A DNA stretch of 8,107 bases, taken from positions 1-8,107 of the forward strand of contig CAKPGS010000040.1 in the NCBI GenBank assembly GCA_934155165.1, read 5' to 3'. Origin of the DNA: an uncultured Clostridia bacterium. Lineage in GTDB: Bacteria; Bacillota; Clostridia; TANB77; CAG-508. The notes beneath the pieces are model-generated. The model saw only the letters and a list, made by a program, of their open reading frames with translations, was not told the DNA's origin and searched no databases. Of the stretch, positions 1-5,985 are shown one piece after another (position 1 is the stretch's first letter; each line of letters starts with the position of its first letter). The translations under genes were made by a program, and so were the position numbers.

Positions 1-773
1 GACATATTATTTTTTGTTGAAGATATATTAGAGTCTGATAATAATAATTTTGCAATACTTAGTGGAGTAACTATTAGAATACTAGCAGATGCACCTTTAA
101 ACGATTTAGAAGTAGCTCCTAGAGATATGGTTGAACATGAAAAATTAAAGTTGAATAATAAATTAGAAAGAAGAATTGAAAAATATTCAAGAAAGAAATC
201 ATCCAAAAGATTTCGAAGTAAAAAATTGGTTTACACAGGTAAAATTCTTCATTTAGATGGAGATAGAAAATATACAGATAAATCATACAAATATTATAGA
301 AAAATGGGGTTAGATGCTGTTGTTAAGTATATACCTGAGAATAAACAACCGGTATTTATAAAACAATTACTAGAAAAATATAAGCCAGATATATTAGTTA
401 TAACACGGGCATGACGGAATGATTAGAAATGAAAGAGGATATAACGATATATATAATTATAGAAATTCTAGATATTTTATAGAAACAATAAAAAAGGCAC
501 GAAGGTGGGATAGAGATAGAAAACTTGTAATATTTGCTGGAGCATGTCAAAGTTATTTTGAAGCATTAATTTCAGCAGGTGCAAATTTTGCTTCATCTCC
601 TGCACGAATATTAATTGATTTTGCAGACCCATTAATTGTTGCAGAAAACGTTGCTACAACAGATAGTCATAGATACCTTACAATAGATGATTTTGCATAT
701 GAGTTAAGAGATGGAAAAAAAGGTATAGATGGCATTCGGAGCAAATGGAAAAAGGCAAATTATACTTGTGTAA
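1..773 (+). CDS. yabG: Sporulation-specific protease YabG, 5'-truncated by window edge, read through two +1 frame changes
   Basis: YabG (MEROPS family U57) is a protease that processes coat and other spore proteins during sporulation. The reading starts in frame 1 at the window edge, with DILFFVEDIL and the family-like RILADAPLNDLE near its visible start, and runs to 405. It continues in frame 2 from 407 (GHDGMIRNERGYNDIYNYRN, then FAGACQSYFEALISAGANFASSPARIL) and in frame 3 from 738 to a TAA at 771-773 (GANGKRQIILV). This gives 256 visible residues, so with a short missing N-terminus it would approach the roughly 290 residues usual for YabG. The His of GHDG and the Cys of GACQS are conserved and are the likely catalytic residues. 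Both breaks are in-frame CGG codons (406-408 and 737-739); dropping the C restores homology. A conventional reading would call this a pseudogene. I favour an intact recoded gene, because the sequence between the breaks is undecayed. The yabG-veg order matches Bacillus and Clostridium. Confidence 0.85.
406..409 (+). other. Putative +1 recoding site 1, CGGG in yabG
   Basis: In frame 1 the codons are GTT ATA ACA CGG GCA TGA, ending translation at 412-414. Skipping C406, or reading CGGG as one four-base codon, gives V-I-T-G-H-D-G-M-I-R-N, the strongly conserved YabG segment that carries the presumed catalytic His. The position of the recoded residue corresponds to the Gly of TGHDG. If TGA were read as sense, frame 1 would still end at TAG 424-426, so stop-codon reassignment does not explain the break. 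Confidence 0.75.
737..740 (+). other. Putative +1 recoding site 2, CGGA near the yabG 3' end
   Basis: Frame 2 reads GGC ATT CGG AGC AAA TGG. It then runs 53 more codons after the CGG with no YabG-like content, across a perfect palindrome and the veg promoter. Skipping C737 gives G-I-G-A-N-G-K-R-Q-I-I-L-V and a TAA at 771-773, a length and glycine-lysine-rich end that suit the family. The homology evidence at the C-terminus is weaker than at site 1, and an extra base at 743-746 would restore the same frame, so the exact position is less certain. Confidence 0.6.
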
Positions 774-804
774 CAGTTATATTACAAAATTGTAATATAA
801 CTGT
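773..804 (+). other. Perfect 14-bp hairpin at the restored yabG stop codon
   Basis: Positions 773-786 (ACAGTTATATTACA) are exactly complementary to 791-804, with the four-base loop AAAT. The stem begins on the last base of the TAA at 771-773. No T-tract follows, so it is not a standard intrinsic terminator. It may act as an mRNA 3'-end structure or a weak terminator. Such a palindrome is expected outside coding sequence, which supports ending yabG at 773 and not at 931. Confidence 0.6.
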
Positions 805-877
805 AATACAACAGAACAAAATGGACGAAAGCGTTGAAATAAGTAGGACTTGCGGATTATACAACAAAGCTTTAATT

Positions 878-906
878 TTGACTTTTTTCGCACTGAGTGA
901 TATAAT
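878..906 (+). promoter_or_regulatory. Strong SigA-type promoter of veg
   Basis: TTGACT (878-883), a 17-base spacer and TATAAT (901-906), with an extended -10 TGA at 898-900. Transcription should start near 913, leaving a leader of about 23 bases before veg. The Bacillus subtilis veg promoter is also known as exceptionally strong. The 11-mer AGTGATATAAT here is identical to that of the promoter at 5831-5860. Confidence 0.85.
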
Positions 907-935
907 TTGCTCATCAAAACAAAGAGGGTGATTCA

Positions 936-1226
936 ATGATTTGTAGCGACGATATTGCAAATTTAAAGACTGATATAGGTCACAAAATTGGACAAAAGAT
1001 AATAGTAAAAGGTACACTTGGAAGAAATAAAACATATGAAAAGGAAGCTACAATAGAGAATGCATATCCAAATATTTTCGTTGTAAAATATGAGGAGAAC
1101 GAAAGAAATGTAACATACAGTTATACAGATGTATTAACTAGAAATGTTGAAGTTCAAGTTTTTGATGGTGAAGAATATAGTCCACTAATTCCACCAGTTC
1201 AAGAAGAATTAAAAATAAATTTATAA
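936..1226 (+). CDS. veg: Veg family protein
   Basis: This 96-residue protein matches the small Veg family in length and pattern: an N-terminal helix (DIANLKTDIGHKIGQKI), the GRNKTYEKEATIENAYPNIFVVKY core and the YSYTDVLTRNVEV segment. In Bacillus subtilis, Veg is abundant, made by growing cells, and reported to stimulate biofilm matrix gene expression by antagonising the repressor SinR. A role here cannot be inferred beyond family membership, since SinR may be absent in Clostridia. The ATG at 936 follows the Shine-Dalgarno GAGGGTGAT (924-932 region) at short spacing. It is a single-gene transcript with its own promoter and terminator, between yabG and sipL, the order seen in other spore formers. 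It contains no CGG codon. Confidence 0.92.
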   Translation: MICSDDIANLKTDIGHKIGQKIIVKGTLGRNKTYEKEATIENAYPNIFVVKYEENERNVTYSYTDVLTRNVEVQVFDGEEYSPLIPPVQEELKINL

Positions 1227-1240
1227 ACTAAAGATAATAA

Positions 1241-1268
1241 AAATTCCTGATTTCAGGAATTTTTTTTT
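1241..1268 (+). terminator. Intrinsic terminator after veg
   Basis: The stem AAATTCCTG (1241-1249) pairs with CAGGAATTT (1254-1262) around the loop ATTT and runs into a tract of nine T (1260-1268). It lies 14 bases after the veg stop and isolates veg from the sporulation genes downstream. Confidence 0.9.
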
Positions 1269-1274
1269 GCCCTT

Positions 1275-1282
1275 CATAATAT
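1275..1282 (+). promoter_or_regulatory. Possible SigE-like -10 element upstream of sipL
   Basis: CATAATAT fits the CATAnnnT pattern of mother-cell sigma factor -10 elements and would start transcription about 25 bases before sipL. The matching -35 region would fall inside the veg terminator and has no clear consensus. The assignment rests mainly on the expectation that sipL and yunB are mother-cell genes. Confidence 0.3.
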
Positions 1283-1313
1283 ATATTACTAAAAAAGTTT
1301 TGGGAGGTATAAA

Positions 1314-2864
1314 ATGATAGTAGACACAGAAAAAGAAAATATTTGTGTAAATAAAATAGTGCAAGAAAAAACAGGAAATGCTGTTATAGAAGGAGATTCA
1401 ATAGTTCCAGATGTAAAGCCAGATGTTATTTCTGTAATAAAAACTTGTGGAAATGTATGTATTTATAAAAAAGAAATAATGGATGGAAAAGTAAGAATAG
1501 ATGGAAGTATAGATACATATGTAATGTATATTACAGAATCAGAAACAGGAATGGTAAGGGGGTTAAATACATCTATAGATTTTACACATACAATAGAAAT
1601 GGACAGATGTACAAACGATATGAATTTAGAACTTTGTTGTGATTTAAAAAGTATAGATACAAAGGTTTTAAATGGAAGAAAAATAAATATAAAAGCAAAT
1701 GTGGAATTTTCAGCTAGAGTATATCAAAACAAAGATGAACAAGTAATAAAAGAAATTGTAGGAGTTACAGGAATACAAAAGCAAAACAAAATTTTACAAA
1801 TAAATTCTTTAGTAGGAAGAGGAAATACAAAAATAAATTGTAAAGACAATATTGCAATTAATGAAAATGACAATTTTGCAGAAATTTTACAAGCAAATTG
1901 TTACGTATTAAATAAAGAATTCAAAACAAGTTACAACAAAATATTAGTAAAAGCAGAATCTGTTGTAAAAATAATGTATTTAACAGAAGAAAACACAATA
2001 AATAATGTTGAAGCAAATATTCCTGTAATGGGATTTATAGATATACCAAATGTTTCAGAAGATAATATGTGCGATATTCAATATAATTTAAAAAATATGC
2101 TTATAAAACCACAAAGTACAGATGAACACTCAATAGGAATAGAACTTGAATTTGATGTTGATGGAAGTGCATACACTACAAAAGACATAGAAATTGTAGA
2201 AGACTTATATAATCCAAATTATAATATAAAATACACAACAAAAAATTTAGAAACAATATCAGATAAGAACAAATGTAAACAATCTGTGTATTTAGATGAA
2301 GCCGTTAATATGTTAGACACAGGATGTGAAAATATTTACAATGTTGAAGTAACACCAACTATAACGAACGTAAATACAATAAACGAAAAGTTAATATATG
2401 AGGGAGAGGTAAATGTAAATATTATATTTCAAACCAATAATGTAACAGGTATAGATACAAAGAATGTAATAATACCATTTAATGCAGAAATACCAATAGG
2501 GAAAATGAATGATAATTCAAAAGTTAATACAAGTGTTGAAGTAAAAAACAAGCAAGAAAATTTAAACAATGGAAATATGGACTTAAAAATGGAACTAGAG
2601 CTTTTAGCAGACACATATAAACCAGTTAATTTAGAACTAATAGACTCATTAGAGATGGAAGAATATGAAGACAAATCAAAATATGGAATGAGTATATATT
2701 TTGTAAAAAAAGGAGACACACTATGGAAAATAGCAAAAAGATTTAGAACAACTGTAGATGAAATAGTAAGTGCAAATAATATAGAAGATCCAAACAAAAT
2801 TAATGTAGGAGAACAATTATTTATTCCAAAATATAATTCTAATAAAAGAGAGAAGTTAGCCTAA
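1314..2864 (+). CDS. sipL: SPOCS (DUF3794) and LysM protein, SipL-type spore morphogenetic factor
   Basis: A 516-residue protein made mostly of beta-rich SPOCS (DUF3794) modules, roughly at residues 20-95, 165-245 and 320-405, ending in one LysM domain (462-506, YFVKKGDTLWKIAKRF to INVGEQLFIPK). This architecture, length and position next to yabG and veg match Clostridioides difficile SipL. There SipL binds the ATPase SpoIVA through its LysM domain and helps the coat localise around the forespore in the mother cell. No signal peptide is seen, as expected for a mother-cell cytosolic coat factor. The ATG at 1314 follows GGGAGGT (1302-1308) at good spacing. It ends in TAA directly abutting the yunB ATG, so the two are probably cotranscribed and translationally coupled. 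Lower-identity DUF3794 paralogues exist in Clostridia, but the LysM and the context make SipL the best call. Confidence 0.88.
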   Translation: MIVDTEKENICVNKIVQEKTGNAVIEGDSIVPDVKPDVISVIKTCGNVCIYKKEIMDGKVRIDGSIDTYVMYITESETGMVRGLNTSIDFTHTIEMDRCTNDMNLELCCDLKSIDTKVLNGRKINIKANVEFSARVYQNKDEQVIKEIVGVTGIQKQNKILQINSLVGRGNTKINCKDNIAINENDNFAEILQANCYVLNKEFKTSYNKILVKAESVVKIMYLTEENTINNVEANIPVMGFIDIPNVSEDNMCDIQYNLKNMLIKPQSTDEHSIGIELEFDVDGSAYTTKDIEIVEDLYNPNYNIKYTTKNLETISDKNKCKQSVYLDEAVNMLDTGCENIYNVEVTPTITNVNTINEKLIYEGEVNVNIIFQTNNVTGIDTKNVIIPFNAEIPIGKMNDNSKVNTSVEVKNKQENLNNGNMDLKMELELLADTYKPVNLELIDSLEMEEYEDKSKYGMSIYFVKKGDTLWKIAKRFRTTVDEIVSANNIEDPNKINVGEQLFIPKYNSNKREKLA

Positions 2865-3569
2865 ATGGATGTAATTTATTCAAGAAAAAGAATAAAAATG
2901 CCTAAAATGGATGACAAGCACAAAAATCGATTACAAAAGGTAGTAAAAATAGCTATTATATTAATTATAGCTATTTTTACCTGTACATACACAATTCAGT
3001 CTATTGAGCCAATATTAAATACAATATGTAAATCAGAAGCAAAAGCAATAGCAACCAAAATATCAAATGTAAGAGCTACAGAGGTAATGAGTAATTATAG
3101 CTATTCAGATATTGTAAAGATCGCAAGAGATAATGATCAAAATATTAAAAGCGTAGAATTAGACATAATAAAAGTAAATGAAATAGTATCAGATGTTGCC
3201 ATAAAAATACAAGAAGATTTAGATGATATAGGTTCACAAGAATTAGGAATAGCAATGGGAACCTTTACAGGAAGTAAATTATTATCTGGAAGAGGACCGA
3301 AAATCTATTATAGAATAATTAGTATTGGAGATGTAGAAACAGACTATAGAAGCGAATTTAAACAGGCAGGAATAAATCAAACACAACATAGAGTTTACTT
3401 ACAAGTGGATTGCAATGTAGCAATACTAACCCCGTTTAATACAATAGAAGAAAAAATAAGCAATCAGGTGGTACTTGCCGAAAATGTAATTGTAGGAAAT
3501 ATACCATCTACTTATTACAATTTTAATGGAATGGAAAATGATGACCAAATTTTAGAAACAATTAATTAA
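2865..3569 (+). CDS. yunB: Sporulation protein YunB
   Basis: This 234-residue protein has a basic N-terminus, one membrane segment (about 27-45) and family-typical blocks GTFTGSKLLSGRGPKI (132-147), EFKQAGINQTQHRVYL (164-179) and VLAENVIVGNIPSTYYN (203-219). In Bacillus, YunB is a SigE-controlled membrane protein needed for normal sporulation; its biochemical role is not established. The ATG follows the sipL TAA with no gap and only a weak purine-rich stretch (AGAGAGAAG) upstream, so translation probably depends on coupling to sipL. An internal Met at residue 12 or 15 is a possible alternative start, but would not change the domains. No clear terminator follows. Confidence 0.9.
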   Translation: MDVIYSRKRIKMPKMDDKHKNRLQKVVKIAIILIIAIFTCTYTIQSIEPILNTICKSEAKAIATKISNVRATEVMSNYSYSDIVKIARDNDQNIKSVELDIIKVNEIVSDVAIKIQEDLDDIGSQELGIAMGTFTGSKLLSGRGPKIYYRIISIGDVETDYRSEFKQAGINQTQHRVYLQVDCNVAILTPFNTIEEKISNQVVLAENVIVGNIPSTYYNFNGMENDDQILETIN

Positions 3570-3653
3570 GGCAACTATAATATAAAAAATATAATAAAAT
3601 AAATTTTTTTAATTACCAAATGACAAATAAATTGTTTTTTATACCTTGGTGTC

Positions 3654-3768
3654 GCAATCTTCGGAATTGAAAATGGTCTTATGACCATTTAGCACATGAT
3701 TAATTTTATATAAAATTATATTTATATATTTACATTAATAATATATAAATTAAAAGAATGAAGATTGC
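3654..3768. repeat. Imperfect inverted repeat bounding a possible small mobile or structured element
   Basis: GCAATCTTC (3654-3662) is exactly complementary to GAAGATTGC (3760-3768). Flanking bases extend the similarity imperfectly: TTGG lies just outside the left arm and CCAAA just outside the right. Between the arms is a perfect hairpin and AT-rich sequence. A further GC-richer stretch with regular CGCA and TCGC words runs to about 3815. It could be a remnant of a miniature inverted-repeat element or a structured RNA; no target duplication was identified. Confidence 0.4.
3671..3690. repeat. Perfect 8-bp hairpin AAATGGTC-TTAT-GACCATTT
   Basis: Positions 3671-3678 and 3683-3690 are exact complements around the loop TTAT. 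No T-tract follows, so it is not a standard terminator. It sits just inside the left arm of the inverted-repeat region. Confidence 0.6.
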
Positions 3769-3864
3769 TCCAAATCGCACTCGCAGGTGTAACTGCTCGT
3801 TTGGTCGCTTACGCGGTATTTCAAAACAAATATATTTGTCATTTTATTATATTTCTAATGTCAG

Positions 3865-3904
3865 ATATTGTAGGGGGGCGGACGCCTCTGTCCGCCCGCA
3901 ATAT
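3865..3904. repeat. GC-rich palindromic repeat, copy 1
   Basis: The outer arms ATATTG (3865-3870) and CAATAT (3899-3904) enclose the TAGGGG-type lead and a hairpin GGGCGGAC (3876-3883) with GTCCGCCC (3890-3897) around GCCTCT. The composition is far more GC-rich than its surroundings. It shares the ATTGTAGGGG opening and CAAT ending with copy 2, so both belong to one dispersed family resembling REP-like palindromes. Confidence 0.75.
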
Positions 3905-3931
3905 AAAATGCAAAATATGAAATTGTAAAAC

Positions 3932-3961
3932 ATTGTAGGGGCACGGCGCTCCGTGCCCAAT
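3932..3961. repeat. GC-rich palindromic repeat, copy 2
   Basis: ATTG (3932-3935), then TAGGGG, then the hairpin GGGCACGG (3939-3946) with CCGTGCCC (3951-3958) around CGCT, closing with CAAT (3958-3961). Its arms differ from copy 1, yet both arms changed together, so the hairpin is preserved by compensatory differences. It lies about 30 bases upstream of the cwlJ start. Confidence 0.75.
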
Positions 3962-3992
3962 AAAAAAATTTTTATCTTAAAAGGTGATGGAA

Positions 3993-4439
3993 ATGGCTTA
4001 TTCTGAAAGGGAATTGCTTGCAAGAATTGTGCAATGCGAAGCGGGAGGAGAAGGCGACAATGGTATGAAAGCAGTTGCAACAATTATTTTGAATAGAACA
4101 AACACACCAATAGGTGAATATGCAAGAATCTCTAATGGTGGAGATATTAGAAGCATAATATTCCAACAAGGTCAATTTGACTGCACAAGAGAAACAATAA
4201 GAAATGCATATAATCCACAAAATATATACAATATGAATCCAACAAATATACATTATGAAATAGCAGACTGGGCATTGGCAGGAAACAAAATAGCGCAAGC
4301 AGGAGAGTGTTTATGGTTCTTAAATCCGTATACAGAAAATTGCCCTGGAATATTTCCATATAATGGATCAGGTAGCTTTTTTACACGAATAAACAATCAT
4401 TGTTTTTACAAACCAACAGAGTTATATGCAAACACATAA
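3993..4439 (+). CDS. cwlJ: Spore cortex-lytic cell wall hydrolase, SleB/CwlJ type
   Basis: This 148-residue protein is a single Hydrolase_2 (SleB/CwlJ) domain. It starts at YSERELLARIVQCEAGGEGDNGMKAVATIILNR (family motif around E16, the presumed catalytic Glu), has FQQGQFDC (57-64) and ends with a Cys- and aromatic-rich tail. It would hydrolyse spore cortex peptidoglycan during germination. No signal peptide or peptidoglycan-binding domain is present, which favours CwlJ (mother-cell made, coat located) over secreted SleB. The start chosen is ATG 3993, because the upstream GTG 3984 and ATG 3987 lie inside the Shine-Dalgarno AAAGGTGAT (3980-3988). gerQ follows by 18 bases. In Bacillus, CwlJ needs GerQ for spore localisation, so the pairing supports this call. 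Confidence 0.82.
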   Translation: MAYSERELLARIVQCEAGGEGDNGMKAVATIILNRTNTPIGEYARISNGGDIRSIIFQQGQFDCTRETIRNAYNPQNIYNMNPTNIHYEIADWALAGNKIAQAGECLWFLNPYTENCPGIFPYNGSGSFFTRINNHCFYKPTELYANT

Positions 4440-4457
4440 AATATAAAGGAGGTATTA

Positions 4458-4772
4458 ATGGAAACAAATCAACAAGAAAATAGAGAAATTACAAAAGAAA
4501 CAAGGCAAACAAGAGAGCCAGAAGTTTTTACAAATAATATGTATACACCAGCATTCTTACGAAGCCAAATAGGAAAACTAGTAAGAGTAGAATTTTTAAT
4601 AGGAACAAATAACATAACAGATAGAATAGGAATTTTGGAAGATGTAGGAATAAGCTATATATTACTAAGGTCAATAGAAAGTGGAAACATATTATATTGT
4701 GATATATATTCAATAAAGTTTGTAGCAATTTCAGAATACTTCAAAGTTCCAGATAAAGATTTTCAAATATAA
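4458..4772 (+). CDS. gerQ: Spore coat protein GerQ-like
   Basis: This 104-residue protein has a polar Gln/Glu/Arg-rich N-terminus (1-22) and a small beta-rich core, roughly 29-92: MYTPAFLRSQIGKLVRVEF, then IGILEDVGISYILLRS, then GNILYCDIYSIKFVAIS. This matches the C-terminal part of GerQ, which also has a short Y-region, a charged strand pair and a C-terminal hydrophobic strand. Bacillus GerQ is a coat protein, crosslinked by transglutaminase, needed to retain CwlJ. Identity to GerQ is judged by eye and modest, but the position directly after a CwlJ-type hydrolase strongly supports it. The ATG at 4458 follows the strong site AAAGGAGG (4445-4452). The gene shares a probable transcript with cwlJ and ends at the bidirectional terminator. 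Confidence 0.75.
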   Translation: METNQQENREITKETRQTREPEVFTNNMYTPAFLRSQIGKLVRVEFLIGTNNITDRIGILEDVGISYILLRSIESGNILYCDIYSIKFVAISEYFKVPDKDFQI

Positions 4773-4778
4773 AACAAA

Positions 4779-4806
4779 AAACCTCGGAACAAAATTTCCG
4801 AGGTTT
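4779..4806. terminator. Bidirectional intrinsic terminator between gerQ and rpsI
   Basis: AAACCTCGGAA (4779-4789) pairs perfectly with TTCCGAGGTTT (4796-4806) around the loop CAAAAT. On the plus strand it is followed by GATATTTTTT; on the minus strand the tail is TTTTTGTTTT. It therefore serves both convergent units. Confidence 0.92.
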
Positions 4807-4814
4807 GATATTTT

Positions 4815-5210
4815 TTATCTCTTTGAGAATTGTGGTGCTTTTCTTGCTTTTTTAAGACCGTATTTTTTTCTTTCTTTCATACGTGGATCTCTTGTTAAGT
4901 ATCCATTAGTTTTTAACGTTGGTCTGTATTCAGCATTTGCTTCTAATAAAGCTCTAGCAATTCCATGTCTTATAGCTCCAGCTTGACCTGTGAATCCTCC
5001 ACCTTGAACTTTACAAATTACATCATATTTTTCTAATGTATTTGTAGCTGTTAATGGTTGTTTTACTATAACTTTTAAAGTTTCAATTCCGAAATATTCA
5101 TCCATACTTCTACCGTTGATTGTAATATTTCCTTTACCTTCTACTAGTCTAACTCTAGCAATTGCATTTTTTCTTCTACCTGTTCCGTAGAACATTATTT
5201 TATCTGCCAT
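4815..5210 (-). CDS. rpsI: 30S ribosomal protein S9 (uS9)
   Basis: A 131-residue protein with the family opening YGTGRRKNAIARVRLV, the GGGFTGQAGAIRHGIARALL core (from about 71) and the characteristic basic tail ending KAPQFSKR, whose C-terminus reaches toward the P-site tRNA in the small subunit. Length and order are canonical. The ATG at 5210 is preceded by AAGGAGG, which overlaps the rplM stop codon, with a 14-base intergenic gap, so the two are cotranscribed. All four CGG trinucleotides on its sense strand are split across Asn/Tyr/Phe-Gly codon pairs (NNC GGN); none is in frame. Confidence 0.98.
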   Translation of the reverse strand: MADKIMFYGTGRRKNAIARVRLVEGKGNITINGRSMDEYFGIETLKVIVKQPLTATNTLEKYDVICKVQGGGFTGQAGAIRHGIARALLEANAEYRPTLKTNGYLTRDPRMKERKKYGLKKARKAPQFSKR

Positions 5211-5224
5211 TTATAACTTCCTCC

Positions 5225-5659
5225 TTAAAATTCCCATTTTTCTGGTTTTTGAGCGATATTTTCATGTTCGCTACCTGCATAAATTCTTACTTTTTTAAGC
5301 ATTTGTCTTCCTAATGAATTATGAGGAAGCATTCCTTTTACAGCAAGCATCATAGCTTTTTCTGGATTTTTATCCATCATAACTCTTGCAGGTGTTTCTT
5401 TCATTCCACCAATGTATCCAGAGTGATGTCTATAAATTTTTTGATCTAATTTTTTTCCTGTTAAAATAACATCTTTACAGTTTAATATTATTACGTGGTC
5501 ACCATTATCCATATTTGGTGTATAAGTTGGTTTGTGTTTTCCTCTTAATAATTTAGCAGCTTCTGTAGCAACTCTACCAAGTGGTTTGTTAGCTGCATCA
5601 ATAATGTACCATTTTCTTTCGATTTCATTTTTCTTTAAAGAATATGTTGTATTATTCAT
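5225..5659 (-). CDS. rplM: 50S ribosomal protein L13 (uL13)
   Basis: A 144-residue protein with the family pattern RKWYIIDAANKPLGRVATEAAKLLRGKHKPTYTPNMDNGDHVIILN, then HHSGYIGGMKE, MLPHNSLGRQMLKK and RIYAGSEHENIAQKPE. Length is typical for bacterial uL13, an early-assembly large-subunit protein. The ATG at 5659 is preceded by TGGAGG (5671-5676) at a rather long spacing of about 11 bases. It is the first gene of the rplM-rpsI operon, transcribed from the promoter at 5775-5803 through a structured leader of about 110 bases. Confidence 0.98.
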   Translation of the reverse strand: MNNTTYSLKKNEIERKWYIIDAANKPLGRVATEAAKLLRGKHKPTYTPNMDNGDHVIILNCKDVILTGKKLDQKIYRHHSGYIGGMKETPARVMMDKNPEKAMMLAVKGMLPHNSLGRQMLKKVRIYAGSEHENIAQKPEKWEF

Positions 5660-5704
5660 GGTATATTAATCCTCCATTCAAAATTTGTTTTTATTATTTA
5701 TATA

Positions 5705-5760
5705 TGAAACTTTTTTTTAAACCTACCGGGGAGAAGATTTAAAAATAAAGTAACATTTCA
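5705..5760 (-). promoter_or_regulatory. Structured leader upstream of rplM, candidate L13 autoregulatory element
   Basis: Read on the minus strand, TGAAA near 5760 with ACTTTATTTTT pairs with AAAAAAAAGTTTCA (5718-5705). Inside, AAATCT (5740-5735) pairs with AGGTTT (5724-5719), including one G-U, and caps a GC-rich apex (5725-5734). This long hairpin lies in the rplM 5' leader. An L13 leader family is known from low-GC Gram-positives. I see a fitting position and fold but cannot match the consensus by eye. Confidence 0.5.
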
Positions 5761-5774
5761 ATATAAGCATAACA

Positions 5775-5803
5775 ATTTTAATACATTACATAAAAAAAGT
5801 CAA
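5775..5803 (-). promoter_or_regulatory. SigA-type promoter of rplM-rpsI
   Basis: On the minus strand, TTGACT (5803-5798), 17 bases and TAAAAT (5780-5775). Predicted start is near 5768, giving a leader of about 108 bases before rplM. It is divergent from the promoter at 5831, with the two -35 boxes about 27 bases apart. Confidence 0.8.
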
Positions 5804-5830
5804 GAAAAACTTAAAAAAAGATATATAAAG

Positions 5831-5860
5831 TTGACATAAAAACAATAACAGTGATATAAT
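5831..5860 (+). promoter_or_regulatory. SigA-type promoter of the CAP-domain gene
   Basis: Perfect hexamers TTGACA (5831-5836) and TATAAT (5855-5860) with an 18-base spacer and an extended -10 TGA (5852-5854). Transcription should begin near 5867, well before the gene start. Confidence 0.85.
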
Positions 5861-5867
5861 GTAGATG

Positions 5868-5985
5868 TTTCGTTTTAAAAATATAAAAACTTTTAATAGT
5901 TTTATAATACACACAAGATAAAAGTAATAAAACACAAAACTTAAGAAAAAATAAATAAGAGATTAATTTAAGGGATGTGTATAGT
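5868..5985 (+). other. Long AT-rich 5' leader of the CAP-domain gene
   Basis: About 118 bases separate the predicted start of transcription from ATG 5986. Only a weak, bulged hairpin (ATAAAAAC with GTTTTAT, about 5882-5907) is visible and no known riboswitch signature was recognised. It ends with the Shine-Dalgarno AAGGGA (5970-5975). Confidence 0.45.

Larger units (their letters stand above)
3570..3992. other. Gene-free repeat-bearing intergenic region
   Basis: No credible coding frame is present in these 420 bases. The first part (3570-3642) is almost pure A and T. Then come an inverted-repeat region (3643-3820) whose ends are distinctly more GC-rich than the genome, a perfect 14-base palindrome ACAAATATATTTGT (3826-3839), two GC-rich palindromic repeats (3865-3904 and 3932-3961) and the cwlJ ribosome binding site. 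No convincing SigA promoter is visible, so cwlJ-gerQ is probably read by a sporulation sigma factor or by readthrough. Confidence 0.7.

Noticed and set aside
412..426. Reassignment of TGA to a sense codon in yabG
   Set aside because: Reading through TGA 412-414 in frame 1 meets TAG at 424-426 and does not recover the YabG sequence, whereas the +1 shift at CGG does so at once.
1..773. Ordinary pseudogene decay of yabG
   Set aside because: Apart from the two CGG sites there are no stops, deletions or loss of conserved residues, and the same CGG-specific break recurs in an unrelated gene. It remains the main alternative until reads and relatives are checked.
419..931. Independent second gene starting at ATG 419 after the first yabG fragment
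   Set aside because: No ribosome binding site is seen, and the conserved motif ITGHDGM spans the junction, so the two parts are one protein. The tail beyond 773 crosses a palindrome and the veg promoter.
760..1035. Minus-strand ORF of 91 codons across the yabG-veg junction
   Set aside because: It overlaps the hairpin, the veg promoter and veg itself, has low-complexity composition and resembles no family.
3570..3992. CRISPR array or tRNA gene in the intergenic region
   Set aside because: There are only two diverged palindromic copies with no regular spacers, and no cloverleaf or T-loop signature was found.
3847..4298. Minus-strand ORFs across the repeats and cwlJ
   Set aside because: They are shadows of cwlJ and of the palindromic repeats, Cys- and Phe-rich without recognisable motifs or ribosome binding sites.
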